The notes under the pieces: generated by a model
Database searches by the model: none
Told to the model about the DNA's origin: nothing
What the model saw: only the letters and a program-made list of their open reading frames with translations
Shown here: positions 50,061-62,757 of the stretch, in pieces
Numbering within the stretch: the stretch's first letter is position 1
Layout of the letters: the number at the start of each line of letters is the position of its first letter
Program-made: the position numbers and the translations under genes
Source of the DNA: Galaxea fascicularis
Taxonomy: Eukaryota; Cnidaria; Anthozoa; Scleractinia; Euphylliidae
DNA length: 64,000 nt
Assembly: GCA_948470475.1 (NCBI GenBank)
Contig: OX419343.1
Coordinates: 6,566,633 to 6,630,632, forward strand
Reading direction: 5' to 3'

Positions 50061-53000
50061 GTGAGAGCTGGTTTTTATATACCCATGCAACTGCTTTCAA
50101 ATTTATTAGCGAACGTGATTGTTTCGAAAATAATGGCAGCGTTTCAACGCCTTGTTGTTTGTTGTCGCGAGTTCTTGGCAGTGGTTTTACAAATGACGTT
50201 GTTATACGTTTGAACAGCCAGCACCTCCCACCACCCAACTATACTCAATGATACGTGTCCAAACGCTGTAATACGTTGAACCCAACCATCGTGAACGCTA
50301 TTGGACCACAACGTTACCAGCGTTTCAAGAGGCCTTTTACTTTCTAAAACAGAAGTTGCACAGAGTAGTAGCTATCAACTTGAAATGGTCAGTTTCTGAA
50401 CTTTTTAATTTGTGAAGCAGCCTAAGGGCCTTCCTTGACTTATCGTCATCATTTACAGGAGTATGTTTATGGACTTTGTAATTTCATGTTCGTTTATCTA
50501 TTGGAAACACCACACAAACAAATTAATTGCACTCTCGTCGAATATCGCTTTTTTTCTAAGTATAACGATCTAAAGGGTAACATTTAGCAATGAAGCCGAA
50601 ACATTTAAGTGTTTTTTCGTCATTGTGGCAACGGTTAAGCAGAATTTTTCAGTGGATATTCAGAATATTGTCTTGAACCCTTAATTTGGCTGCTTTAGGT
50701 TCACAGAGGTGGTTGGCGTACTGAACAGACAGGAATGCCTCTGAATCCATCATCTTCATATCGGTGTTTTTGTGTGTGATTGATTCAATGATTCCATTAC
50801 CCGAGTAGTCACTGTCCTAAGCTATTAGGCATCTCAAATTAATCATCTGTTGAATGTTGGGAGTCAATTATAGATATTCATTTGCTTGCTTTTCTAATCT
50901 TGTTGAAGAATCGGATACAGGGATTAATAAATCAAACATTTTCTTAGCGGTAGTGTGAAACATCTCATGCATAGCCACAAAATGTGCAAGGGAGAGAAAC
51001 TTTGTGCATGTTGATGAATTCTAAAGACGGTGGTCAGGTTGGAGATGTTAACACTTGAATGAAGCGTCCCAAAAGGGAAGGGAGACGGCGTAAAATAGTT
51101 TCTCGTTGAAAAGAAGCCAACTTCGGAAGTTTGTTTGTATTTTTTACTTGTTAAACAAAATACTTCATTAACTATGGTAACGAGGTCTAGACTAAAAAAA
51201 TATATACAATACAGATAGTTAAGAACTGTGAACCGAAATGAATAAAGACAAAACAGCAGTAAAAGCTACGATTTCAATTCATTAGAAAAAGACTGAAAAC
51301 ATTGATTTACATGTCGACAAAACCTTAAAGGGGTACAGTAGAAGAAAATGATAGCAAACAAAACCGTGAAATGTGTCCATCTATCAGGTGTCCCTTTTTG
51401 CAGACATCAACTCTCGGACTAAGTAAAATAAAGCCCAAAAATTGTTTTTTCGTTCTTTTGCACGACAAATTACTCGCCATCAAAATAAAGATAGCGGTGT
51501 TAAATTACACCTGGGAAATAGGTGAGATGCTATAAATATGCACTTCCGTAGTTCACCAATCAAAGCCATTTTGTCTCGGCCACGAAATATGAATTCAGAT
51601 TACGCGGTAGGTGGTTGAAATATGTTTTCAAATTGGTAGCAAATTGATGGTATGTTTATGATGAATTGAAGAACAATTCATTTTCGGTCGGTGCACTGTG
51701 TTGAATTATTGCCTCCTTTACCTCAAGGTTTCTTACCTCAGAGCCCCACATTGCGGGTTCCACACGTCAAAAAGAACTTGCCGTATACTTGGCTGAGAAA
51801 TGGCGTAAGTATGGTTTCGATGAAGTGGAAATGCCGGAGTATGAAGTACGTTTGTCACTGCCTGAAGAAGATAAACCCAATAAAGTAGAGATCGTCAACA
51901 ATGGAACCGTTGAACATACAATAATGGGAAAAATACAGGTATGACTATCCGCACTGAGGAAAATACTTAAGCTCTCTTACAACGACGTTTCCTTGACTTG
52001 ATTCTTCTCGCATCTACCTAACCCAGGACATTTTTGCTGAATCTTGCACGATAAGGTATGGAAACTTTGAAGTTTGGTAATGGTAATGGTAACGGATTTA
52101 TATACCGCATTTTCTATGTATATATATATTCAAATGCGGTTTACATCATCCAACCCACCCAACCCTTGAAATCATGAAATAGCAGAAAGACCAGACCAGC
52201 ACACCGGGAACTCCATGCCCTACTCCATGCCCTACTCCATGCCCCTAAGTAACGCCAGGCTGCCGTCTCTCGAACTTGCAAGGCGGTACTAAACGCTAAA
52301 TCGAAACAATTATTTCTTTCGCTTAAAATGAGAGATCAATCTTTTGGGCCAAATGCCGATAGGCTAATAATCCTCAACAACACTTTTTCATTTGCTATGC
52401 CCGTAAGGCTGTGTGTAATTCAAGATCATATTCGGGCACTGATATCAAACTGAAAGGACTCTTCTACCTTAAGCCGTTCAACCACTGTCAACTGGAAAAC
52501 AATTCGTGATTATGTTTTATCTAATACACCAAAATAAAGTGTTTCAGAAATGACCCAGCTCTTGAGGCCCAAAGCATTCAAAGCATTAGTCAGCCGTTAC
52601 AGTACAAACCCCCTTATATGATTGTTATATGCATACATTAGAGATAAATTACCTAACGCACGCGTAATTATATTCGAATTCTAGAAACTTTACAAGCATG
52701 CCGACGACTGGGCTTATGGGTTTGTGTGTTCCTACTTCCTACGTGCCCAGATGATTGTCAATTCGCAAAATAACATATTGGCCTTTTGTTTTATTCAGGT
52801 TAAACCAGAGCCTGATTCAAACAAGAAATTTGAGTTTTATCCATATTTCGCCTACGCGCCAAACGGCACCGTTGAAGGAGAGCTGGTGTACATTAATGAA
52901 GGAAGTCGGAAAGATGTGGAGTTTCTTTTGGGTCACAACATCTCTCTAAAGGGAAACGTCGTCATTGCAAGGGGTTTGTTCGCTTCGGTAATATAAGGCA

Positions 53001-55943
53001 ACAACACAGTTGCCTTTATTTCAGTATTTGCTTCATTTTACTCGAATTTTTCAACCTGACTTCTCACAAACAAAAACAACAACAACAGCTTTATTCGTCC
53101 CTTATTCAAATTAAATTAGATTAAATTACAGTAACATACCAAAATAATTAACTTCAAAAAGATAAGGGTAACTGACAGCCTGAAATAACCTAAAATAGTC
53201 ATAAATGCCAGGCTGCCAGTTAATTATATATACATATATATATTACAATTTGAAGTCGGTAGCTAATTAAAGTAAGCACACACAGACACATTAAATGCAA
53301 AAAAAAAAAAAAAGAAAACAAGGAGATTAACATTAAATAAAAGAAATATACGACTGCATTAACCAAGAGCTATTTGCCTAGAAACACTGGTCAGGAATGT
53401 TATGAAGTTATTACCAGATTTCATTAATAACTGTTAATCAGCTGTTCCTTCAGATACATGTATAATTTAAATGCGGAAAGGGAGGATTTTTAAATCTTCA
53501 TCTATAGACAGCTACGCTCATTGACAGCTAAGCTCGGCTTAACGCATGGAGGAACGAGTTGTAATTTGTCGATAATGCAATTTCCTGGTCTGAGACAAGA
53601 GGCGTTAGGAAACGAGAATATCTTTTGTTGTTCACCTTTCACTTGTTTTTTCTTTTGTTGTTGTTGTTGTTGTTGTTGTTTTGTTTGCTTCTTGTGGATA
53701 ATAGAAATGCATACAATTGAATTCATCGATTATTATACCGAAAAATTAGATCATAAAGCTAAAAGCTAAAAGGGCTACGCTGGATCCTAACTCCTCATAT
53801 ACAAACTCCATGATATTGCTTTATATCAAGCCAAAATATCATTCGAATTCAGTTTTACTTGATGTGATAGCATTACATATTTCTCAAACAGTTAAGTTTG
53901 GCGGTACAACAAGGTGCTGTTGGAGCTCTACTCTTTCCAGATCCTCAGTCGCCGGGACATGGTCCAAATGACACTTACCCACACACTCCTTGGATGTCCG
54001 GTGATGCTGTTTTTGAAAGACCGATGGCACACGGTCTGGGTGATCCACTCACCCCTCACCTTCCTTCCATCGAAGGGATGTACCGCAGAGCTGACAACAT
54101 CACTTTTGTTGCTTCCATACCGTCACAGCCAATATCTTACAACGACGCCCTTTATTTGCTCAGCCTCCTGAAAGGTAACGATAACTTTAGAATATGGTGT
54201 TTACTGTTGTCTGCCATCAATCGCTTCAAGAAACTGTATACCAGAAACTATGGTCATCAGAGCTCGGCTGAACCGCAGTGCATCTGGGACCCCTCACTGT
54301 AAAAAAGGTACCCTCGATTTTACTTTAATAAAATGGAAAAAAGCAAATAGCCACTGGCTGAAAAACGGTTTTAAAGAAATTGTTAGGATAATTGTGATTC
54401 TGTATTCCTTAACATTATTGCAAATTTTTTGCAGAAAGCGTAATTGACCGGAGGTAGGTGTGACAAATTAAGTATGGTTCGGGAAGGTGCTAGATGGCAA
54501 AAGGATGCAAAAATATAGAAGGTTTTAGTGTCCTTGTCAATAAAAAAATAAATAAAATAAAAAAAGTGCCGGTAAAATTATCACTCTAGAGGCATTTAGT
54601 GCTCAACGGTATTCTTTTGAGGCAAAGGTCCTGATCTAGCTCATTGGCTTTTCGGACAACCTTCTCTTCGCTTATTTGCAGGTGAGCAAGCGCCAAGCGA
54701 ATGGCAAGGAGGGCTAAACGTCTCTTTCAATATCGGGCCAGGCCTCAACGGCTCAAACACTTCTGTGCGGCTTCATGTTAACAACAGGATAGACGTCAAA
54801 TCGATTTACAACGTCATAGGCACCATTTACGGTCGAGATGAACCAGATCGGTATGTTTTGATTGGCAGCCATCGAGACGCGTGGCTCTTTGGGGCGGCCG
54901 ACCCCTCCAGCGGTACTGCAGCACTGACGGAAATATCAAGAGCTGTGGGCTTGATGCTGAAGGATGGATGGCGACCACGAAGGACCTTGAAATTCTGTAG
55001 CTGGGGAGCAGAGGAGTTCGGTTTATTCGGCTCCGTAGAATGGGTAGAACAAAATGCTAAGACACTGCAAGATAGAGGAGTTGTTTATGTAAACACCGAT
55101 GTGGCAGTTGGGGGAAATTACGTTTTAGTCAGCCAAAATTGTCCACTTCTCTCAAAAGTCATCTTTTCGTGGGCCAAGAGGGTGACAGACCCTAATGCCC
55201 ATGGAAATAAAACAAGCATCTATGACATAATGGTCGAAAGAAACCCGTCCAAAAACTATCCTGGAGAGCCTCTCGTTGTTCCATATCTGTACTTAAGTGA
55301 CTACCTGGCATTTTATATGTACGCTGGAATACCATCGGCTGATTTTAGCTATTTCTTTGGACCCGGTGACCCAGTAGCGCTTTATCCCGTCTACCACACT
55401 CAGGAGGACAATTTTTACTGGATGAAAACCTTTATCGATCCCAAATTTGAGTTTCATGAGGCTGTGACGAAATTTGAAGGAGGGTTGCTGATTGACTTGG
55501 CGGATGCCCTCATTCTACCATTTGATGTCACGCGTTACGCAAAAGAGTTGCTGAACAGCTATAATGCCCTTTCTTCAACGTTAGGGAATCAAAGCGTTTC
55601 TACTGCCTTTGTTTACAAGGCTGTGTTAAAGTTTATAAACGCCAGCCACGCCTTTGAGGAAGCTAGGTCGAAGTTAAATCCCACCACAACCAGCCCGTTA
55701 GTTTTGCGTAGATTCAATGACCAAATGGTTCAGGTCGAGAAAGCTTTCATTAGTTCAACATTGACATTTGGAATTTATTTAATGAGACACATCTTTGCCT
55801 TTCCGAACGCAATGTATTCATTTCCAGGTGTTAGAGAAGCGTTTGCAGCAGGTAATTTGGATGAATTGAAGAAGCACTTGTCGATAGTAGCTCAAGCAAT
55901 TTCGTCCGCCGCAGATATCTTGCAGCCATTACCTGAAGTTTAA
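49825..55943 (+). CDS. Glutamate carboxypeptidase II-like M28B membrane peptidase
   Basis: Type II membrane metallopeptidase of the GCPII/NAALADase-transferrin receptor family, expected to trim peptides outside the cell with two zinc ions. Five exons join in frame (236+211+189+283+1262 bp = 726 residues; human GCPII has 750). Visible: short cytosolic tail; membrane anchor at about 17-38; protease-associated (PA) region; peptidase core with metal ligands H370 (GSHRD), D380 (ADPSSG), catalytic E417 and ligand E418 (GAEEFG), D446 (VNTD) and H545 (YPVYHT); and a C-terminal dimerisation helical domain. All zinc ligands are present, so an active enzyme is likely. The residues matching the human arginine patch (R534, R536) and K699 are not conserved, so strict NAAG or folate specificity is doubtful. 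The exon 3-4 join is weak: the usual R-Y-G-x2-F-R-G-x-K segment is shortened, so a small exon may be missing. Confidence 0.88.
51728..51938 (+). CDS. M28B peptidase exon 2
   Basis: 211 bp, phase 2 to 0. Begins after CCTCAAG and encodes the family-typical FLTSEPHIAGSTRQ, then a segment ending at CAG before GTATGA. Confidence 0.85.
52799..52987 (+). CDS. M28B peptidase exon 3 (PA region)
   Basis: Starts after TTATTCAG with VKPEPDSNKKFEFYPYFAYA and continues to VVIARG. I end it at GCTTCG before GTAATA to keep phase 0; an earlier donor at AGGG|GTTTGT with a missing small exon is the alternative. Confidence 0.65.
53655..53682. repeat. (TTG)n microsatellite
   Basis: About nine TTG units in the intron between peptidase exons 3 and 4. 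Confidence 0.85.
53892..54174 (+). CDS. M28B peptidase exon 4 (PA region)
   Basis: Starts after CAAACAG with LSLAVQQGAVGALLFPDP. Contains the family-typical GDPLTPHLPS and ends phase 1 before GTAACG. Confidence 0.85.
54682..55943 (+). CDS. M28B peptidase exon 5 (entire catalytic and dimerisation domains)
   Basis: A single 1262-bp exon from a TTTGCAG acceptor to TAA. It holds all zinc ligands and the C-terminal helical domain. The matching part of the human gene is split into many exons, so introns were lost here or never gained. Confidence 0.92.
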
Positions 55944-56401
55944 ATGGCCAAAGAGCTTTGATTAGACCAACATATCATAATTTGAAACAAATTGAGAATC
56001 TCGGGGGATGCCGATGAGAAACAATCACACAAAATCGTAACCTGATAAACACGATGAAGTTGTTGATACAGTTACCAATACTGACCCTTTCCAAAAACTA
56101 ACAAGTCCGAGCAAGAAGAAGGTCCAAGCAAAGTCACGCTCAGTCGCTTTGGTAAACTGTTTGTGCGATTAAGAGTTGAGGCTTTAAGCTATCGAAAGGC
56201 CTCTCCATATGCCGGGAAAATTGCTCAATATATCTCTGCGTCATCAGACACGGTCTTCACTGACTTGTTGCGGGAGAAACCTTGGCTAAGTATTTTTTCT
56301 TTGTGGGTACTCGGTTTATTCGGAGTCCTTTGTCTTAAACTCGTCTCGATTAGCCTTTTGCTACTGTATTGCTGGTCAGCACTTTCTTTAACTCATTCTG
56401 A

Positions 56402-56407
56402 AATAAA
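56402..56407 (+). terminator. Candidate polyadenylation signal AATAAA of the peptidase gene
   Basis: AATAAA 459 bp after the stop, followed by a T/G-rich stretch (GTTGTTCTTGTCGTTTGTTG), a good downstream element. Confidence 0.55.
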
Positions 56408-59400
56408 TGTTGTTCTTGTCGTTTGTTGTGAACGTTGTTGCTGCTGTTGTTGCATGTAACATCAAACAGGGACCAGAAACATTGAAACAGCCAAAAAAAA
56501 AAAAAACCTTCTCAATCGTCAGTCAATCTCAACTGAAAAAGCTCAGGGAATCGCATTGAGCAGGCGCGTGCAGATATTGATTCCTTTAGTTTTTCTGTTT
56601 GACACGACGCCGCAGTAAGTTTCTTTCGGTGAATTTATTCATTCACCAAAAGACCTTTTGCAACTACAGTTAGTCACATGAACAGCTCCTCGTAAACAGG
56701 AACGTAGCCCATTTTAGAGAGAAAGCTTTATGAGGAATTGAAAGAACATACAAAGATTTGTCAGCAAGGAAATTCCCAGGATTATTTTTTCATACAAATC
56801 CTTGTACATTTTCAAATTTTCAAATTGCCATAAAATGTCTCCCTAGCGTATAATAGCCTTGAAATTTTTCACTCAATCACATGTAGAAACACTCCTTATG
56901 TTACTCACTGTGACTTCGCACCCGTTTTTGAAGGAATAGATTAAGGAAATTGATTTAAATAGCAAAGACATTTCCAACGGTTTTTGTCCGCACTGAAGAA
57001 GGGTCATATGCCAGAAACGTCTGTGTTTTTAAAGACACATTCGCCACTTTTGAAATACATTTTTCACTATTTCAACCGAACCACTGAAAACTTGTGCTCT
57101 TGCTAACTTATATACGCTCTTTCCATTTCCGAAAACCATATAGCTCCAGCTACAATTTTGTTTTACGATAAATAGTCTCGTGACCAATGGTCACGTGCAA
57201 AAGGCTAATAGTAATCGCCCCTAAAACGGTCGTAGCTGCTTCTTGAAGTGGAAGCCGTTAGGATTAGATATGGATATGATAATATTTTGTGAAAGCGATC
57301 TCATGAACGGATCTCATTGATTTGTTTTGGTTTATTATATCATTTTTGTCGGAAGGTCAAGTTCGTATTATCCCGCGCCTTCCTAGCGTTCCCCAGAGCA
57401 ATATAGAGACCATACGAGGTGCTAATACTGAAGTGGCTATAGACAGCGAACACGATTGAACTACTCTTTCACAAGCCTGCCATTCCTTTTAAAACTGCAA
57501 CTTTTAGGCTGGCTGTTAACGCATTCAATGGAATTGAAGAATTGTTCTCAGGCGGCAGAGATTGATGAATTTGCTAGTCGATGACCGCGCAAAACACGAA
57601 ACAAAAAAAAAATTCGTTCAGCTATAGATACTCACGACTGGTAATAATAGCCCCCACAAATTTGGACTCCGTGATGGATGGTCCTGCTCTCATCCAGAAA
57701 CAGGCAGTTTCTGATTAGTGTATGCCATTCTAGTCATTTCCGACAGAAAAACCTCAAATATCAATAGAAGATACCATCTCTCCTTTTGCAAAAACAAAAT
57801 AGATATTGGGTGAATGGAAAACCACGCTTAAAAATAGTGAAATTCGAAGAATAATAAAATGTTCATGAAACTTTGGTTTTGAGCTAAAACTTAGTTCCAT
57901 AAGCTATCTTTTTATTTCAGAAAGTAGTATTGACTGTAGTATTGTACCTTTCTCAATGTGGAGTGCGATCACTGTATGCGTCACAAACCCAGTTAAGATC
58001 TTTTGATATGCAAATATGGTAGGCCCTTCAGCTTTCCATTGTCTTATACCCATAAGTAAAACTTATTTAATTGTGTTTGAGTACTTATTTTATTCCGAAG
58101 CAAGCGATCAAGGAACAGCAAAAGAGCTAAATATATCTCTCTAGATCAGCAGCCTTGGTACGATGAGATGATACTGATACAGGGAACTTCATTGAACATG
58201 CAAGTGCACATGCAAAACCGATATGAGCAAACACGGCAAAGAAACTGCACCACTAATTGACGTTGCGATCGCATAATGATATATTCACTTATGGACACAA
58301 CGAATACAGTGCTTTGAAGTGCGCGAACAAATCTCCCTTGTTTTCCCCATTTGATTCCTTTATTATTTTTTAAGTTAGGTTACATTATAGGGTCGAACCT
58401 CCTGTCTCCTTTTAAGATGTATTTTTTGCCTTTTTCGTCTTCTTCAATAAACTAGACTAAGTATGTCATGAAATTTTATGTCATTTGTTATGTATGCATT
58501 TGCTGTCGCGATGCATGGATAGAATTAAAAAAAAAACATTCCTCTCAGACATACTCCAATACCTGATTATACGGCTTTTTACGTGACTCGCGTAAGGTTT
58601 CGATGCTACGTACTACCAAAGGACTGTCCTTAACACGGAGGTTTTGATTGAACTGAAGTGATACCCTCTGCAGCAGGAACTGGAAATTTCCGTTGGCATT
58701 TTTATTGGTATCTGTCAAGTTCGTGTTTCGTTATTTTTGGTACAGACGGCCCTTCAGTTCGAATGCAAATTCCCTTCCGTGGCCATGTTTTCGTGTGTTG
58801 TTGATTGACTAGCTCGACGCGGAGTTATCATACTAAAGCTCCACGTATAAAATAGGCGATTTTCATCCCTGAATGCACAAACTTATTTTATGTATGATGG
58901 CCTCTACCTTCCCCTAAGGGGTTCACAAACAGCAAACTTTTAGCGGTAATGGAGACAGTAGAATGGTGTCTCGGAAGAGATTTTCCGACCCATAAACAAA
59001 CGAATTGAGAGGGTTCTCTAGGCGTGCAAAATATGTTAAAGGCTTTTTAATAGCTTTACTGACAGCCATACAAGGACAGTATTAAATCATGATAAGTCTG
59101 CGAAAAAAGCTTCTTTTCATACTGAGCTGGAACTCGTCTGGTAAACGTGTGCCAACAGTAGCGATTCGCGGCCGCAAACGCTAAGTAACAGAGGACCCCA
59201 TTTCGTTTCCAAATGTACATTTTGTTTAGTCTTCGGGTACTTTACAGGTCCATGCTGCAATATCAGGCTGGTATTGCTGGTATTCTTATATATAGCCTGA
59301 AGTCAAGGGAAATCGCCGTTTTCACCGAATTGCAAAAGTATGACAAAAAGGCAAAGTCACCTTATTTAACGTCGGTAGTTCCTTCAGCTACAAGGCTGGT

Positions 59401-59442
59401 ATCAATGGAAGCCGACGGTGCGCCCTTTACCCCCCTCCCTCT

Positions 59443-59478
<36 letters not shown>

Positions 59479-59515
59479 CTACACGGATCAGAGGAAAGTC
59501 GAAACAGACGTTGAA

Positions 59516-59587
59516 GTCACCGAGAATCGAACCAGGGACCTCTTGCTCCGAAAGCCGCGCACTAACCAACTGAGCCACGCCTGCCCC
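59516..59587 (-). mobile_element. tRNA-derived SINE head
   Basis: Minus strand: GGGGCAGGCGTGGCTCAGTT (A box) through GGTCCCTGGTTCGATTCTC (B box). Imperfect T stem and no matching acceptor stem, so not a functional tRNA by eye. Confidence 0.6.
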
Positions 59588-60099
59588 TTGGACGTATGGA
59601 AATATATACTTTGTCGGCAAAGTTGAAGTACAGCTGTAGCTGACATCATGCTTGGTTTGGGCAGACACAGGGACAAAGAGTATATTCTTCTCGAAGGCTG
59701 TCCTGATGATCATAAATGTAGAGATACATGCATTGCCTTCTGCAACTCACAGCTTTTATTGTGACCCGATCAAGATTGATTCATAGGAACTAAGCTGAAC
59801 CTCTCATTGTTCTCTTGGATCGTTCGCTGAGAGTTTGACACTACTGGTCGGTCTTGGAAGAAAACAATTAATGGTCGTTTTGCATGTGTTGTGAGAAAAC
59901 CAAGCACGTAGCAGCGGAAGCAACCACATAGTTACTCGGTGGTTTATGAGGAAACAATATGTGGTGCGCCATATTGTCTTCTTAAACTAGCACAAGAATG
60001 TACAGTAAGTATCGCAATACCAAGCTGTTTTTTACTGGATCAGTTTGAGAGAGTGCATTAGTTCGCACGCTTTACTAGATGTCTTAACTTATTATAGGC

Positions 60100-61672
60100 G
60101 TGTTGAACTTGACTGTCGGCTATCTCGTCAATAAAGGCCGGGACTCTGCGGCTCAAAGGCTTAAAGATGGCGACTTAATAGATCAAAAGCTTCGTGCCTT
60201 AATCGTACGCCAAGTCAATTATGTGAAATCAAAGTTAGATGCATGGATTCGCAAGAAAAGATCTTTTGGCGGCAATGGACTTTTTCAAGGAAGGTCTTGT
60301 TTTGTTCGATGAAGTAATTCAATCCAAAATCATATCATTATCTCCGTCATCAGCTGGAAGGAGAGTTTCCCTCGCTAAGGCAATACGAAACTTGGAACTG
60401 ACTGACTTAGACGAATCTTCAAAAGCTGCGCTTTGCTAATGCCAAGAAGAGATTTGAAGATGCCCGTCGCAAAGCCACAGAAGCGTTCAATGACGAGGCA
60501 CTAAAACCGTCTGACCGTGTTGTGGCTATGGGATATCGCGTTATGGCCACAGTACTAGCAACGGTGGACAATCCATCGACAGCAATACCCTCGTGTAGAA
60601 TGTGCGTCGAGAGGTTGCATTCTCTGCCAGTGGTTCAGAACAGTTTCACTTTGGAGCGATATAAAGGCTTCCGTAGACGTTTCAGTAAAGAAGAACGCAG
60701 GGAAATTATTTCCGCTGTTTGTCGCCTGAACCGCGCCCTATTTGATGTCATGGTGATGGCTTATGGATTTGATAACAAAGAGGTGACGGGGATTCTTCAG
60801 ATGTGACCTTGTATTGAAATAGGTAAAGGAACTGAGTGCGTGAATCCATTCAAGAGTGACAAAATTTTCGCAAAAACATGGTACAAAACAAAGTTGTTTG
60901 TACTGGACATTTGGCCAGGAAGGGGAAAAGGAACACAGGCTTAAGGAACCTTGGGGTATCACTGCGAACACCCAAGGGCATTTCATAGCGGCAGACCAGA
61001 AAGATGCCGACGTAAAGGTATTTGATGGCAATGGCAACTTTCTGTAGTTGTTTCGTCCCGTTACAGATGAACCAAAGGGAACATTATTTGTTCATGATGT
61101 AACCACGGACGAAAATGAAAACATTTATGTGCTGATCATTATGACTAATCCTGGGGCGGAGGGGGAGGTATCATATGTGTACATGAAGACACCTAATCGC
61201 ACCATTTCTCTGAAAGAAGATTTTAGGTCGTGGTCCTGGACATGGTCGTCATTGGCAGTTTCCGATAATGACAACGTGCTGGTTCGTGCGGCTATGTTCG
61301 GAGGACAACATGTGATCGATATATATGGGAGTGATGGCCAACTTCTTCGCCGTTTTAAGGGAAGGCACGTTAGAGGTTTCGTCAGCTGTCGCCGCTGCTA
61401 ATGATGGAGATGCCATCGTTGCGACAGGTGGTCAAGTTTCGTACTGTGTGAATATCTTCACTAAAAAAGGAAATCGTCTACGCCGGTTTAAAGTGGAAAG
61501 GTCGCTCCACTATCCTCAAACCACTTTTCATCAAGCGAGTGAACATGTTGTTGTCGCTGGAACACATGTAGAGCGAGGAAAAGAGAACCGCCTAGAAATC
61601 TTGATTTACACCAAAGCGGGTGAGTTTGTGCGTAGCATTGAGCACGAGGAAGAAAATATTATCTACTTATAA
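60100..61672 (+). pseudogene. Broken NHL beta-propeller protein gene
   Basis: Several neighbouring frames together resemble a coral NHL-repeat protein. A helical N-terminal part (60100-60806; RVVAMGYRVMATVLATVD, RRFSKEERREIISAVCRLNR) is followed by NHL-type repeats (EPWGITANTQGHFIAADQKD, VKVFDGNG, VHDVTTDENENIYVL, IDIYGSDGQLLRRF, TKAGEFVRSI). The reading frame breaks near 60260, 60430 and 61355, and stops stand at 60804-60806 and 61045-61047 (TAG after NGNFL). An acceptor-like TTATTATAG stands just before 60100, so an upstream exon is possible. The NHL part is typical of TRIM-NHL-like proteins; no RING or B-box is visible. Confidence 0.75.
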
Positions 61673-62050
61673 TTAAGAGGGATTGCGGTAACTATGGAAG
61701 GTAAAATTGCTGTAATATATAGAGATAAAAACGGCTTCAAAGTTCTCGTTGTATGAAATGAAAAAAACATCCAATTTTTTACTGTCGTCATTTATTAGAG
61801 TAACTCAGTGACCAAATTTTATTAAGTTAAGAAAATGTTTATTCAAAGCAAAACCACAGCTTCAATAGGCAAGTTAATTTAAACTAGTTATTTTCCAATA
61901 AAGCATCTCAGCGTTGAACTTGATTCGAATATGCTGCATCACATTCTACTATATACCGGGAGTGTACCAGGTGTTCCATCTTGTTTGAGGTGAGCGTACC
62001 TTGAGGTGAATGTACTCCCAACCAGTGGGCTTATAGAAAAGGTCACTCCA
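61673..62050. other. Non-coding stretch, nothing recognised
   Basis: AT-rich sequence between the NHL pseudogene and the LINE fragments; no ORF with a domain and no terminal repeats seen. Confidence 0.5.
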
Positions 62051-62455
62051 CTGAGCTACTTCTTGTTCATCTTACAGAGAAATGGAGAAGGCGTGTTGAT
62101 ACGGGACTCAAAGTTGCTGTTGCATTCGTAGACTTCAGCGAAGCTTTTGACAGCGTATCACAGTCGCACCTGCTGGAGAAAATTAATAACACAGGCAGTT
62201 TGGCATTGATGGCCAACTCTAGGCCTAGATGAAGAATTATCTTTCAAATAGAAAGCAGTTTACAGTGACGTTGTTTAGGAACGATCTACCCTTGTCGATT
62301 ACATCTGGAGACACGTTTACTAAGTGTATGCTTACGACACTACGTAGTTTGGTAAACGGTGCACTTGAACAACTTTTTACCTGGTGTACAAACAACCGCC
62401 TAACTCCACATCCTGACAAATGCGGGGTAATGTTACTCTCCAAAGCTCGGCTTAT
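62051..62455 (+). pseudogene. LINE reverse transcriptase fragment, internally deleted
   Basis: The frames encode the RT motif AVAFVDFSEAFDSV, then after frame changes SNRKQFTVT, NDLPLS and FTWCTNNRLTPHPDKCGVML, all hallmarks of a non-LTR (CR1/L2/Jockey-like) reverse transcriptase. The central palm with YADD is missing. Stops and frame shifts throughout. Confidence 0.75.
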
Positions 62456-62460
62456 AGGCT

Positions 62461-62561
62461 TATGGGAAAGAAATCATATCCGCAGTTCACATATGATTTC
62501 TTTCATATGCATTATTCACTTACATATCTTTCACGGGAACATATGCACCCAAAATTGACCT

Positions 62562-62596
<35 letters not shown>

Positions 62597-62757
62597 AGAG
62601 CATCGCACCGGAATCGCGAGGTCACGGGTTCAAGCCCCATTGAAGTCCTGAATTTTTTCAGGCTTCTTTACGCAATTGTAAAAATTGCGCTCACAACTGC
62701 GACGATCATTCTTCATTTGATTTCATATCCGCAGTTCACATATGATTTCTTTCATAT
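62461..62757 (+). mobile_element. tRNA-derived SINE, one tail plus one full copy
   Basis: A SINE tail (ATATCCGCAGTTCACATATG) at 62475 is followed by a second copy with a tRNA-like head at 62577-62648 and its body to about 62757, which ends in the same tail motif. The pair lies between two LINE fragments. Same family as 40840-41000. Confidence 0.75.
62577..62648 (+). other. tRNA-like head of the SINE
   Basis: The acceptor arms GGCTTCA/TGAAGTC pair with one G-U. The D arm GCTCAGTTGGTAGAGC is good. The anticodon stem has an A-C mismatch and position 33 is C instead of T, so I read it as SINE-derived rather than a working tRNA. Confidence 0.65.

Larger units (their letters stand above)
55944..60099. 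other. Intergenic, no gene recognised
   Basis: The left 460 bp is the probable peptidase 3' UTR. The rest shows only short ORFs without domains and a tRNA-like SINE head on the minus strand at 59516-59587. Confidence 0.55.

Noticed and set aside
56163..56459. 98-codon ORF with hydrophobic and Cys-rich end as an extra peptidase exon or small membrane protein
   Set aside because: Lies in the probable 3' UTR of the peptidase, contains its poly-A signal, and lacks any family resemblance.
62577..62648. Functional tRNA gene
   Set aside because: Acceptor and D arms pair well, but the anticodon stem is mismatched, position 33 is C, and the sequence continues into a SINE body shared with 40840-41000.
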